Positions 11,076 through 22,563 of a DNA stretch of 64,000 nt are shown here, piece after piece. The notes under the pieces are model-generated. The model was given only the letters and a program-made list of their open reading frames with translations. It had not been told where the DNA came from and ran no database searches. Numbering within the stretch: position 1 is the first letter of the stretch; every line of letters starts with the position of its first letter. The stretch is from Hydractinia symbiolongicarpus (Eukaryota; Cnidaria; Hydrozoa; Anthoathecata; Hydractiniidae): assembly GCF_029227915.1 (NCBI RefSeq), contig NC_079883.1, positions 6,882,001 through 6,946,000 on the forward strand, given 5' to 3'. Position numbers and translations under genes: made by a program.

Positions 11076-12355
11076 GGCTACTTGGTCTCAACAATAGGCC
11101 TAAAATAAATTTAAATTGCAAAAAATTACTGGATTCGTGAAAATATTTGATAGAACGGTTTTCGGAAAAGAAAACTTCGCGAAATATCTCGATATGGCTA
11201 ATTCACGACTTCGCAAAAACGTAGAAGTAAGTTTTAAGTCATTTGACACGGTCGTATACTTCCCTGCGTTCCCACGGGGAATCGAAAACCGTTCAAGTTT
11301 AGAGAGGTTCGGGTAAGAAAGAGTTGGGAGTTTTTGTATAAATTTTGTATAAATTGCCAATTACGCGTGATTTTCTCCCTTATACGGAATGGAGACAAGT
11401 CTTTCTTTGTACAGGATATAAAATCTCGTCCTTCTAGGCTAAGAATGGACTGAAAAAATAAAAAATATTTTATCTCAAGGAAGAAAAGAAATCCGAAAAC
11501 AGACGTCATGATTATAGAAACTTCAATACCAAAGAATTACGTTTACGTTTTGTTCGCATCATTTAAGACCCTCACACATGTATGAAACATTTGAATCAGT
11601 TAGATTCTATTTACGTTTACAGAGCCAAAAAACTGCAAAAAAAACTGCTTGTGTCATATAAACATGTTGCAACGTTGGAGTTATAGAGAGGAAGTACTCG
11701 AAGAGACAAAAAAACGTTCGAATTAAGGAGAGATTCGAGTTATAGGGGTTCGAGTTATAGAGAGTCCTCTGTAACAGTAAAAATTAATGCATGCAGACGT
11801 CGCAAGTGGAACTTCTTATCTGTAGATTTGATAGCTGCATGGCATTTTTGGCAAATAAACGAAAAATATGGCTAAGTTCTGACATAGCGTACTACTTTAT
11901 AAAAATTTAGAAAAATCAGGCTAAAATATGTCCGAAAACTTCTGACCCGTCTCGTCAGAATATCATACGTGTAAAAGAGCCCTGGAAACGGGAGTGACCC
12001 TTTTTCCTTGATAAAAAACAAGGGATGGGGAAGGCTCAAAAACAACCCCCTTTTTCCAGGTTTCTTATTTATTTAGCCCTAAAATTGCTTAGCTCGTTGC
12101 GAAGCAACTTGTTTCTTTAAACAACCTTAACAGTGTTTGTTGATGGTGTATTAAAGCTTCAAAGATGATATGACGAATTTACGATCTTGACACTTTTGCA
12201 CATGCACATTGTGCTTTTGAGAAGATTTTTTACCAGTTTCACTGGGTTAATATTTTCAAAAATTTAGGGCCTAGACTTGGCCAACTGGTCAGCTTATAGA
12301 AATAGCTGTTTAATTTTAATTTTTTATTTGCAGTAAGCACGTGCTTTTTACATGT
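11076..12355. repeat. 1.28-kb dispersed repeat, copy 2
   Basis: Second, same-orientation copy of the repeat at 6870-8151, with ~4.2 kb between their starts. It carries the same internal pogo-like motif cluster (11676-11773). The high identity implies recent copying or a recent segmental duplication. The short minus-strand ORFs shared by both copies are probably incidental. Confidence 0.85.
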
Positions 12356-12796
12356 CGTGTTAACTTTATTACAGGTTATACTAGATGGATGGAGTAAATA
12401 ACTTTTTTGAGTCTCCACACGGGGGAGTGAGGAACTTACTAGGAAAGGGGATAAGTAAATAAATTGGGCCTAAAAAGTGGACTTGCAGTCAATCAAAATA
12501 ATTACAGTTACAAATATTGAAAACATTTACTTATAAGAACTCAGGAAAGATAGAAACAAAATACCAACCAATCAATTGTATCATTGATAGCGGGATGAAC
12601 ATCAACCAAACAGTGTAAGAAAAATAACTGTAACTCAGAAACAGTATGTTTCATATTCGTTTTTGAATTCCTTTCTCTTCTTAATCATAAAATATTTTAA
12701 TGGCTTTGTCCCGGAACAAGCTCGATTGTCATTGACACTTACAATCGTTTCGTAAATAGACGTACGTGTTTCTAGCGACCTGAGACCGTGTTCAAG
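12356..12796. other. Gene-free sequence 3' of ADAT3
   Basis: No coding or repeat structure recognised. Confidence 0.3.
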
Positions 12797-12905
12797 TCGA
12801 TGTGTGTACGTATCGGATGTGTCGATCCATGTTCGTATCGATCTGTGTTTGTATCTATCTGTATTCGTATCGATCTGTGTTCGTACCGATCGGTGTTTAT
12901 ATCAC
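12797..12905. repeat. 16-bp minisatellite
   Basis: Six to seven imperfect units of GTTCGTATCGATCTGT, about 55 bp beyond the ADAT3 stop codon on its 3' side, so probably inside the ADAT3 3' UTR or just after it. Confidence 0.8.
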
Positions 12906-12959
12906 TCCATTCTGTGTACTCCTTTTAATATTATGTTTTAGCAGCTTTTTTAAATATTT

Positions 12960-15900
12960 TTAAACTTCAAGATGTGGACGTTTGTGACTGACATTCCTAA
13001 ATACCTCAAAATGATGATTTAACCCTTCTTCGCAGTGTATTTTATACACGCTTCCAAAACCACCTGCGGACAGGTTAACATGCTTGAAAAACACTCTGCG
13101 TACACGAGAATGGAGAAGTGCCATACAGCACCTAAAAAAACGTTGAACGAATGAATATCGAAATAAAAGAAGTCAGGATGAGAATGTTGACATGAAAACA
13201 TTTTTGAACTCACATAACACATGGTTCGTGTGTTGTGTACACGTCGTACCCTGTACATAAATATCCATCGTGTCTCTTAGTGACTATCCTGCTTGGTGGG
13301 GTAGAAGTCTGTTCGTATGTCATTCCAGAGTATAAATGAGCACCATCGACTATTAAATATCCCTCTGTTGTTTCTTTATATCGTAATGCTGTGTATGCGC
13401 CTCCGCCTTGTAACGTAGCAACCATATCTATAGCAACCATAGCCGAATGATGGAGCGGGTCGTGTACATGACTACAATCACAAGCACATGCCAATATCGT
13501 GTTGCATGTTGGATCTATAATAACCGTGGCAGATGTGTCCTGTAAAAATACACGTGAAAAATTTTGTTAAAACACATAACCTAAATGTTATCCATACAGT
13601 TATAACCCGTGAAAAAATACAGCTATGAAATTACTGTAAGATTCTTACATACAGTTTTGGGGTCTCAAAATCCATCTCGACTATATAAGCCTACCCGGTC
13701 TAGAGCAGAATGAGCGAGACAAAATGTGGCAAGAAGTTATCTGAATAGCCACAGGACAAAATGAATTGTCAAGTTCCAAATAAATAAATTTTTAATTTAT
13801 TACGTCTAAAATGAATTGGTGAAAAAACGAACAAATGAAATTAAAAATATTGGTACAAATTAACTTAAGATCTTTTGGTACATTTACCACATTCTTTTCA
13901 ACGGCAAACAAAATGAGCATAATTAAAGCATAATTTCAGCCAAGAGCTTAGGAATTTGAACCCAAAGTAACAAAAGAAACCTCTTAAATGGAGAGGGGCA
14001 GCATTTTAAACTAAAAACATCAATTTGTTGTCATTAGTACAGTAAGACAACATTAATGAGCAAAGTTGAATTGAACTGTTTCAAATACATTTAAAATCTT
14101 CAATTTAGATGTTGTTGACACAAAACATATCGCTATCTTCAAACAGTACAAATATGAACAACCTTGGTTGACATTATTATACATGTAAGCATATTTTGAG
14201 GCTGAGATAAGACTTTTTATAAGCATACATAAGCTGAAAAAAATACACAATGATTATAAAAAAGGAGTGTACCTCTTTGGATTGGATTGCTACAGATTCT
14301 GCTAGTTGCATGTACACAGCACTCTGTTTCATCTCGTCAGATGTTAAGATAGCTCCACTTACAAGTTTTTTTATTCTAAAATATATTGAAAACGGAATAC
14401 TGTGAAATGCCTATTATTAATCAAAAAAGTGGCATTAAATCAGGCTTTAAAAAAACACAACAATAAGGCACAGAAATGTAATTATAACCACACTTACTCT
14501 TTATCTTCATGAAAACTGGTTGGCCATAATTTTGAAGCTTGTTCAAATTGCTTTCTTGTAAGAGGTTTTGTAAGAGACACAAACTCTCTTTTAAAGTTTT
14601 GCAATACCTTGCTTAATTCACTGTTTGATTCAAGAACATTTATACCATCAACTTCTGAAGTCAAACAAATGATGACATTTAAACCTAGAACCACAAAAAC
14701 ATAAATATAAAAAATATAAAAGACCAGCAAATTATCCTTTATAATCAGCTGTTTTATACACACAAGTTAAAAAACACACAAACTAGGAAACACAAAAGTT
14801 TCACTAACACTGCTTCTCTTTATTTGATTTAATACGTTTCAGGTGAGCAACTGATTTCAGTGGGTATATGTCTTTCAACAACTCCAGTACTTGATTTGTC
14901 TGCAACTTATTCTTGATGGTGGCGACATAAACCTCGACTACAGAAAAGTACACAAATTTGAATAAAATAATATTCACATAACCTAGTGTTTGTCTTGATA
15001 AATTTATATTTAACATTATACGTGCAAAAAAAAGAGCATTCAAAAATGCACATTGGGCTAACGAGCATTTTTTATATCCTAACCTTTTAGGAGGAAGAAA
15101 TTTTTCAGTAAATATATTTTCACAAGTGGAGTTTTCGAGAACAGCAAATTTAATAACACATCAAAGGTCCAGTGTAAATTATTCATTTTTTCAATGTATA
15201 TATTTACTTAAAACTGGAAGGTGACATTTTCGTTAGCTTGTTTTATTTTTTATACTTAAGTCTTCCAAAATTTTGTACCGAGTTTGTCAAACTACCATGG
15301 GTTTCAAAATTTCTTAACCAAGAACAAAACTGCAGTTAAATATTTTTTTCAGACGTTTTGTTTATTTTTGACATGTTATTCTCACAATCATCGAAAATGT
15401 TTCTAAATGCACAAGATGAATCTACGACCATCATTCCTAATTGTAGTCTGAGATAAAGAAATTTTAAAGAAAATAGATACAAAAAACACTAATATTCAAA
15501 TTCCAAGCTGGAGGCAAAAAACATCTGCCTGTTATGAAACAGACTTAAGACTGCAAGTTATCTTATGTGAGAACATAAAATGAGTGATACAGTTATTTTT
15601 AATTTAATCGTCTTTTCATGTGAATGTCATTTTGACTTTGTCAGTAGGACAAAATATTTGTGTACTTATCTCTAAAGCATATTTACATTATAACATTTTG
15701 TCTGAGAGATTTATTTGATTTAACAAAATCTAATAGCGTAAAAACAGAAAAATTGGAAGCTTTTTTTGTGGTTAAAGGTTTAACTTTTTAGATTTTGTCT
15801 GAACAAAATTAAAGGAAGAGGCGAATTGCGCACGGCACGGTTGCTGAATAAAAGTTTATGATGACAGTGTTGATTTTAAAGACCAGACTGACTGTCTTGA

Positions 15901-18900
15901 GCAGACACTCCATAACAAATCATTTTACATGTTACAGCAGCCATCATAACAAAAAAAGTCGCGAAACAGCGACTAAGAATGTTTTAATATTGAAAATATT
16001 GATAGAGTTATAAAAATGTAATGTTTTTCACATAAAATTGGTATTTTCACCTTAAACTTTGCAGAACAACAATACATTAGACCCAAAATAAAAAGTCTAT
16101 TAAAATCTTTGTGAGTGCTGAATTATTTATAATTCAGTATTTTTACACATTTGCCAAACAGGTGGCTAAATTAAAAAAAACAATGGGATATATTTCTCCT
16201 TATTGTGATGGACGCAGGTCAATCGCACAAAATAATTAAACAAGAAAAGGGCAAAGATCAAAATAGCAAAAATGTTGAACAACATATGACAAACATATTT
16301 TAATCCTCTTATACTATTGAACTTACTTAAATTTGTGAGTAAAGAAAATTAAGAAAATGAAGATTCGTACAGTACAGTCCAGATGTAAGCGTACGCGTAC
16401 GCTCAAGTTTCACACCTTTTTCTCGGAGGCGGTAGTTGTTTGTCTTTTGTTCTTATTAATTATCTTGCGAGTCTTGTAAGTCATTAACTTGCGCGTAATA
16501 AACAAAAGATTATCGAAGAAAAAATAGCTTATTATAACTGCGCGTAACTATTGTTAAATAGTGTTAACATAACTATTCCCAATAGCATAATTGCAAATGT
16601 TATCAACTCTATCAATGTGACACGAAGAGCCATTGTTTAATATTTTTATTAAACAAATGTTTTGCGTGGAAACTAAATAAACTAGCGAGAAGGCATTGTT
16701 GGTTGCGCGGGTTAAATAAAGCTTTTAAGAGATAGAAATTATTATATTTTAACAAAGAATGAAACTTTAATTTTAATAGAAATGTTTTTTTTTAGATCGC
16801 ATTTTAAAAGTTTAAAAACGACAAACGGCGATAGAAATGTTTTTTTAGATCGCATTTTAAAAGTATTAAAACGACAAACGGCGATAGAAATGTTTTTTTA
16901 GATCGCATTTTAAAAGTTTAAAAACTAAAAACGGCGATAGAAATGTTTTTTTAGATCGCATTTTAAAAGTTTAAAAACGAAAAACGGCGATAGAAATGTT
17001 TTTTTAGATCGCATTTTTAAAGTTTAAAAACTAAAAACGGCGATAGAAATGTTTTTTTAGATCGCATTTTCAAAGTATAAGAACGACAAACGGCGATAGA
17101 AATGTTTTTTTAGATCGCATTTTAAAAGTTTAAAAACGAAAAACGGCGATAGAAATGTTTTTTTAGATCGCATTTTAAAAGTGTAAAAACGAAAAACGGC
17201 GATAGAAATGTTTTTTTTAGATCGCATTTTAAAAGTTTAAAAACGAAAAACGGCGATAGAAATGTTTTTTTAGATCGCATTTTCAAAGTTTTAAAACGGA
17301 AAACGGCGATAGAAATGTTTTTTTAGATCGCATTTTCAAAGTTTTAAAACGGAAAACGGCGATAGAAATGTTTTTTTTTAGATCGCATTTTAAAAGTTAA
17401 ATAACGAAGAGCGGCGATAGAAATGATTTTTTAGAAAATTAAAGAACGAAGAACGGCGATAGGAAAGCTTCGTTAGATAGTGTTTTAAGTATTTAAAATG
17501 TTATCAACTCTATCAATGTGACATGGCGATCCATTGTTTGATAGTTTATAAAATAAAAGATTTGCGCGAAAACTAAATAGACAGCGAGATGCATTGTTTA
17601 AATCTTTTAAGAGATAGAGTTGCGCTGAAAAAAAACAAAGACAATGTTTTTAACAATAAAATGTAGGTGATACTATAAAACGTCAAAAGTTATATTTTTA
17701 GATTTTTTCTTTCTTCGGTATTAAAATTTAATTTGTTTTCGAAATCTTATCGCGAAGGGAAAAGTCCCGAACGTAGGGTTTTCCCGTTTGCGTTGCTAAA
17801 CGTTGCTTTTTATAAAAAGAACTTTTAAAAGTTTCGCATGTTAAAAAATATATTTCGACGATAAAGAAATATTACTAGAAGTTTTAAAAGTAGCATTAGT
17901 TTTTTTAAAAATATTTAGATCATTGCATTTCTTGTTTTTTAAAAGAGCTTGTGTTTTTTAAATATATCAGATTAAAATCGCGTTACTATAATTAGTTTCG
18001 TTGTTAAAAAAAATTAAAATTCAATGGCCTTCGCGTTTAATTTTTTCTCGCGCAGAGTATTGTTTTTAAACAATGTTTCTTGCTATGCTTTTGTTCTTAA
18101 CACGAAGCAATTATTTTCGCGCAATTTGAATAGAACTCGCTATCCTATTGTTTTTTTTAATGAAAGCAATTATTTTTGCAAGTTGAGCGTACGCGTACGC
18201 TTACATCTGGACTGTACTGTAAATATAGATGCAGCCCTTAACATAAGCGTCCGCATTCGGCACTGCCGACGTAATTGAAGTCCAGAAGTTCTTTCTCCCA
18301 CGCGACACAGCAGGCAATAAGCCAGCCCTGCCCTCGGTTTTGTTGGGTGAGATGTTCTGCGAAGACTCTAACAGTTGAGTCTCCTGAACAGTTTTGCTTC
18401 ACATTAACTGTGTCAGTGACAAGCATTTTCGAAGCATGTCACCGGCAACTTCTGCGATATACAACCTAATGATGCCCTAACCTAATGAGTTCATCTCAAA
18501 CATAAAAAGCCAGTTGGCAGTATACTATTCATCAACATCATCATCATTCTCAGCTTAACGTCCGTTTTCTATGTGAGCATGGGTTGGACGGGGTATATTA
18601 ATGACCCTCTTCCAATCTGATCTAGACTGTGTTAGATCTAAACTCAACTTCCTCTGTATCAAGTCTGTCCTTATAACCTCCTGCCAAGTCTTTCTCGGTC
18701 TGCCTCTGGGCTTTGCCCCAGGAACTATCAAGTCTCTACACTTTCTTACCCAATTATCCCCTTCCATTCTTTCCAAGTACCCCAGCCAATTCAATCTTCT
18801 TATCTGGATAACATCTTTAATTCTACGGATACTTAGCTTGCTTCTTAGCTCATCTGAACTCTTTCTGTCTCTCAGACTGGCGTTACCCATCCACCTAACC

Positions 18901-19955
18901 ATTCTCATATCATTCCTTTCTAAACGTTCACTATTAACCTAACGAAAGTTAGGAAGGTATGTCAATAAGACTTGTATTCCATTTTCATTTGTCATCGTCT
19001 TAAGAGATCAATGCATCGAATTTATGAGAGGTCTAGCCCTAATAAAAAGTGAATGACGAAAGTTACTGTCAGCTGAAAAATTTCACTATAAAAAAAATAT
19101 TACCAACGCAATGCCGACGCACATCAGTTGAAATGTATCTCAAGTCAGTTTTTCAGCCAACGCAAAAAAACTTTAATTTTAGGGGCTGAAGATGAAGCCT
19201 CTACATTGAGAGTTCGATTTGCTGTTGAAAGCTTTCAGTCTGTATATTTATTAAATTTGGCGCCATTTCATCATAACAAACTTCAATGTTCGAAGCATGT
19301 TGTGAAAAAAGACGCAAAACATGAAAAAAAATATTGTTGCTGGTTATGACAGATGTTCCATAACTTTAAAGAAGTTTAAACGAAGGTTATAAAATGCTGT
19401 TACTACTATAATACACAAAATATTCTTGGTTATCTTAAGTCAAAGATATTATTTTTGATGTTCCCTGGTAAGTACATCCAAAACCTACTTATTTTTTGCC
19501 ATAAAAATTCTGTAAAATGGCTGTTAGAAAGATATATGGATACTTAGTCCTGAAATGTAGTTGTTATTACAGTGGCTATCTTAGTAGATTTTAGGATTTA
19601 GAAATGCATAATTTTTTTTTTCTCACTAAAATTTACTTTCTGGCTGCCACAAAATATTTTTTTGTTCGCATCTACTTAAACCAATGACATAACAGCTTGC
19701 TTCATTAAAATATTAAGAATTCAAAATATTATTTCAAAAGCACACAAGGAAAGTTAACATCTCTCAACAAATAATTATCAAAATTTATTATAAAACAGAT
19801 AGCAACAAAATAATAAATAATATATAGATAGACAGGAAACTTGAAACACACACATTAAAAAAATTGAAAGGCCGAACTTCAAAAATACATATAAGATATA
19901 TACCTTTATCAACATCTTTTAGAAGATCATCTGATAAAACTGGCATGAACTTCAT
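12960..19955 (-). CDS. ADAT3: tRNA-specific adenosine deaminase subunit 3 (catalytically silent partner)
   Basis: Six exons with matching phases: 19955-19904, 14937-14809, 14684-14498, 14375-14273, 13539-13214, 13131-12960, giving 322 aa. The exon 2 donor (GTTAGT) is the least certain. The start MKFMPVLSDD lies in a tiny 52-bp exon 5 kb upstream of exon 2. The C-terminal cytidine/deoxycytidylate-deaminase fold shows the zinc His in PLHHSAMVAID (185-195), the zinc cysteines in EPCVMC (262-267) and the ADAT3 ending with GFGS and LNHHFEVFR. ADAT3 pairs with ADAT2 to convert A34 to inosine in tRNA anticodons. In ADAT2 the motif is HAEMVAID with a catalytic Glu; here that position is Ala190 (Val in human ADAT3), the family's inactive signature. 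The N-terminal region with HLKR at about 51-54 fits the ADAT3 tRNA-binding domain. Length is close to human ADAT3 (~351 aa). Confidence 0.93.
15050..16368. other. ADAT3 intron 1, 3' part without features
   Basis: AT-rich intronic sequence. I see no exon, repeat array or transposon end here. Confidence 0.4.
16375..18214. mobile_element. 1.84-kb non-autonomous DNA transposon with 38-bp inverted repeats (Tc1/mariner-like ends)
   Basis: Perfect 38-bp inverted repeats lie at 16369-16406 and 18183-18220. If the ends are read as TA|CAGTCCAGATG, the element is 16375-18214 with a TA duplication at 16373-16374 and 18215-18216, as in Tc1/mariner elements; the pre-insertion site would be the palindrome ACAGTACTGT. 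The inverted repeats contain GCGTACGCGTACGC, itself palindromic. No transposase is encoded. Inside is a 53-bp minisatellite, flanked by direct repeats of ~120-145 bp (16595-16737 and 17496-17612, both starting AAATGTTATCAACTCTATCA). It sits in intron 1 of ADAT3. Assignment to Tc1/mariner rests only on the ends and TA. Confidence 0.85.
16775..17462. repeat. 53-bp minisatellite, 13 units
   Basis: Units of 53-54 bp beginning GATAGAAATGTTTTTTTAGA and ending with CGACAAACGGC or CGAAAAACGGC variants. Thirteen near-full units are present, with decay toward the right end and a partial unit at 17456. It forms the core of the transposon at 16375-18214. Confidence 0.97.
18531..18945 (-). mobile_element. 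5'-truncated LINE: reverse-transcriptase C terminus and 3' tail
   Basis: A minus-strand ORF (18908-18555, open for 117 aa) reads MRMVRWMGNASLRDRKSSDE and later LGYLERMEGDNWVRKCR and GRPRKTW. These are the conserved C-terminal blocks found after the reverse transcriptase of many non-LTR retrotransposons. The match extends upstream to about 18945 (ERLERND). The GATGATGATGTTGATG run on the minus strand at 18531-18548 fits a LINE 3' microsatellite tail. It is embedded in ADAT3 intron 1, in the same orientation as the gene. Confidence 0.85.
18946..19903. other. ADAT3 intron 1, 5' part
   Basis: No exon or mobile element recognised; the ORF at 19128-19349 has no recognisable domain. Confidence 0.35.
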
Positions 19956-20694
19956 CTTTCTGTATATTTTTACTTTTTATTTATTTGTTTCAATTTCATT
20001 TTAAATACTAAAATAAAAAGGGAAGAAAATGGTATATTTAAGTCAATGTTGCAATGTTGTGTATCCTATATGCAATAGATAAGTTGTGGTGTGACATAAT
20101 GTTTTATATTTTGCATTGAGAACAATGGACATATGCACGCAAGGTAATAGGCAAAAAATATAAACAACAGACTGCAATGATCAACAATATTAAAATGAAA
20201 CAAAATGAACCGCTAAAATTAGTCTGCCCTTTAACAGAAAAGATATAGTTGAGGAAACAATTCCAATGCATTTTTTATCTTCCATTCTAAACTTTGTGTA
20301 AATAGCCATTGTGGTCCTTTTTTTCTTGCCTGTCAGGATGTGTGTACATATACAAAAACGTTGTAAACATTTGATATTGGTTGTCATCACAAAACTTAAT
20401 AAAAACAAGTTATTTTCGACATTTTATTAACATGTTTTAGTTATCGTTATCATGAACCATCATCAGCAGGGTTGCCACTCTTTTTATAGAGTCAAAGTTG
20501 AAGAGATTTGAGGACTTTTGATCAGAATTTCAAAGTTCTTTTGAGAAAACGTGTTTTTATTAAAAAAATAAGTACTTTACTATTATTATTATTACAAATA
20601 TTTATACAGGATATAGCCACTTCATATAGTGTTGGAAATACTGTTATCAATGTGGATCCTGTGTTCGAAATTTATACATTATCGATAATACCTA
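19956..20694. other. Presumed ADAT3 upstream region
   Basis: The promoter and 5' UTR of ADAT3 should lie here, reading leftward. I see no diagnostic core promoter element. No coding region is supported. Confidence 0.35.
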
Positions 20695-20832
20695 CCCAAT
20701 TTCCCTCACAAGGCATGGGTTGACCCGTAGCTGTGGTAAAGGCACTTGCTAAATATGCCCGTGTTGTGGACCGAACCACAGACTTTGTGATTGTGAAGCG
20801 AACTTCATAACCACAAGGCCACACGCCACATT
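20695..20832 (-). mobile_element. tRNA-derived SINE
   Basis: Read on the minus strand, the element begins with GTGGCGTG and contains TGGCCTTGTGG (20821-20811), matching the RNA polymerase III A box TRGYNNARNNG in spirit. GGTTCGGTCC (20777-20768) is a near-perfect B box GGTTCGANTCC. The spacing of about 34 bp between boxes is right for a tRNA-type promoter. A tRNA-unrelated body follows to about 20695. The tRNA stems are not intact, so this is a SINE head and not a tRNA gene. The tail boundary is approximate. Confidence 0.65.
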
Positions 20833-21097
20833 TTCAAATTTTTTTAAAAAAATGAGAAACATTGAGGAGATTTTAAAGGAGCGTGAAATATCAAACATGC
20901 AACAGGTTGTGAAATTAAAATTGAGGAGATTTGAAGAGAAAGTTGTTAAAAAATCTACTTGGCTTCATTTCTACCTTTTTCTCTCTTCGAACTTAGCCCA
21001 TTAGCTAACCCTTTCTACTATTGATTATTGCTTCTGATACCTTAAAAAAGATTTCTGTAGCATGAATGGGAGCTTTAAACACTCTTGAACGTCCTTA

Positions 21098-21382
21098 TTG
21101 GTCTCATCTGGAAACAACAGGCAGGGTATATCCCTCAAAGTTAGTAATACTAACCACATAAAATATAAACTAACTGTAGTAAGGAAGGATGTGTTATGGC
21201 ATGTAGATGGTAATGAGGTAGAATTTTTTGCGTTTGACAGTACCGTTCATGAAGTCCCGACGGCCAGAGTTGTCTGCTGTGATGTTTACTTGAAAATTCT
21301 TAGGAAGAAGTGTGGCCACACCACCTTAGTTATTTATGCAAGGCGTAAAAAGCTATTGAGCCTGAAATGTAAAGTTTATTGA
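21098..21382 (+). other. 94-codon ORF, no recognised product
   Basis: An open frame of 94 codons with no domain I can name, overlapping on the other strand a LINE endonuclease fragment (21366-21518). Probably not a cellular gene; it may be part of the same decayed element read antisense. Confidence 0.15.
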
Positions 21383-21518
21383 TGTTGAAGTCAGTAAAAT
21401 GTGTTCCTCGTGAAAAATAAAAAGTGGCATTTTTAAGAAGGAGGTGATTTAGGATTGTGTCGCACCTGTGTGATGACCTAAGTCCTTTAACATTACTGCA
21501 CACAATCGTGATCACCAT
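21366..21518 (-). mobile_element. L1/Tx1-like LINE endonuclease N-terminal fragment
   Basis: The minus-strand ORF starting at 21518 reads VITIVCSNVKGLRSS, then CDTILNHLLLKNATFYF and THFTD. These match block by block the start of the endonuclease at 59.6 kb (VAIVSSNVNGLR, NHLLGEKATFYF, ETHLND). These are the N-x-N-G-L-R and Q-E-T-H motifs of AP-like endonucleases; the catalytic QETH Glu is degraded here. It is a short relic, probably with ORF1 remnants upstream on the minus strand (21600-21930). Confidence 0.6.
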
Positions 21519-22008
21519 TTTACATAATAGAATAAGCAGAGAATAGTTAAGGGTAATGATTGTCCTCGTTTTATCTTCAGAGGTGACCTTGGTATAGTTC
21601 TATGCTGTGGTTCGATTGGCTGCAATTCTCCAGTGGCTGATTCGCCAGGGTCCAGCACTTACTTCACGGCGTCATCTCAAACAAAAGACAGTGATGTCCA
21701 CTTTTACTGTTATTAGCAGTATGTCACATGCACCTGGAATTGTGTAAACTGCGTTGTATGCATTTCCAAAGTTAAGCGTTTGAATGATCTCCAGGTTTGT
21801 TTGCTTACCTGCTGGAATGTGCCAAAGGAGGGACCTTGAGTGAGTTGATTGATGGTTTATTTACCCGCCTGTCCTTTACCTTATGGACAATAGAATTGGA
21901 TGCTCCAGGTATTGTCCTAGTGAAAGGTTAATGGTGAATGCACGCTTTTTGATCAGTGTCACCTCTTCATAAATAGAATTATTTTTCTCAGAATCTTTGT
22001 TTTCTAAC

Positions 22009-22563
22009 TACTTTATTCGGAGAAACTTTCGGGAGAGAAACTTTTGCGAATTTCGTGTTATTTGGCCTTTTTCGCAAAACTTTGTCTCGCAAAACTTTCA
22101 AAAATAACCATTTGCAAAAGTTTATTCAATACAAACTTTCTAAATTGTCGATTCGTGAAAGTTTATCCACTAAAATTTAAAAGAAATTTGCTGATTTTAA
22201 AAGTTATTTCTTGACTCGCCCTAACTTGGCTCACCCTCCCGAAGTCTAAAAATGTGTTTGATCTGTTTTGTGATTTTGACGATGAAGCCAGTTTGTAAAT
22301 AGTTTCTACATACTATTAGCAAGAAAATTACATCGTTAAAAAACACTTTTCTATCATAAGAAATATAGCTAGGCCACATTTTTTATAAGAACACAAAAAA
22401 TCACGTATCGTGAAAGTTTATATCGCCAAAACTTTCCAATTTCAGATTTCGCGAAAGTTTATCCCTTGGAAATTTTTTAATTTGTAACTAGCTAGATTCG
22501 CAAAAATTTATCCAAAAAATTTTGCGAGTTTTATGACTCGCAAAAGTTTCTCCGATTAAAGTA
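22009..22563. mobile_element. 555-bp MITE with 21-bp inverted repeats
   Basis: TACTTTATTCGGAGAAACTT at 22009 and its inverted copy at 22543-22563 (one mismatch over 21 bp) bound a non-coding element. The flanking TA could be the target duplication. The interior is full of the motif TTCGCGAAAGTTTATCC in both orientations (for example 22048, 22150, 22410, 22447, 22498, 22536), so the element can fold extensively. Similar GCGAAA-rich scraps occur at 46.98-47.11 kb and 52.1-52.6 kb. Confidence 0.7.

Noticed and set aside
16775-17462. CRISPR-like array
   Set aside because: The whole 53-bp unit repeats with no unique spacers, in a eukaryotic intron; it is a minisatellite.
20768-20821. tRNA gene
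   Set aside because: A and B boxes are present, but the acceptor and anticodon stems do not pair; a SINE head fits better.
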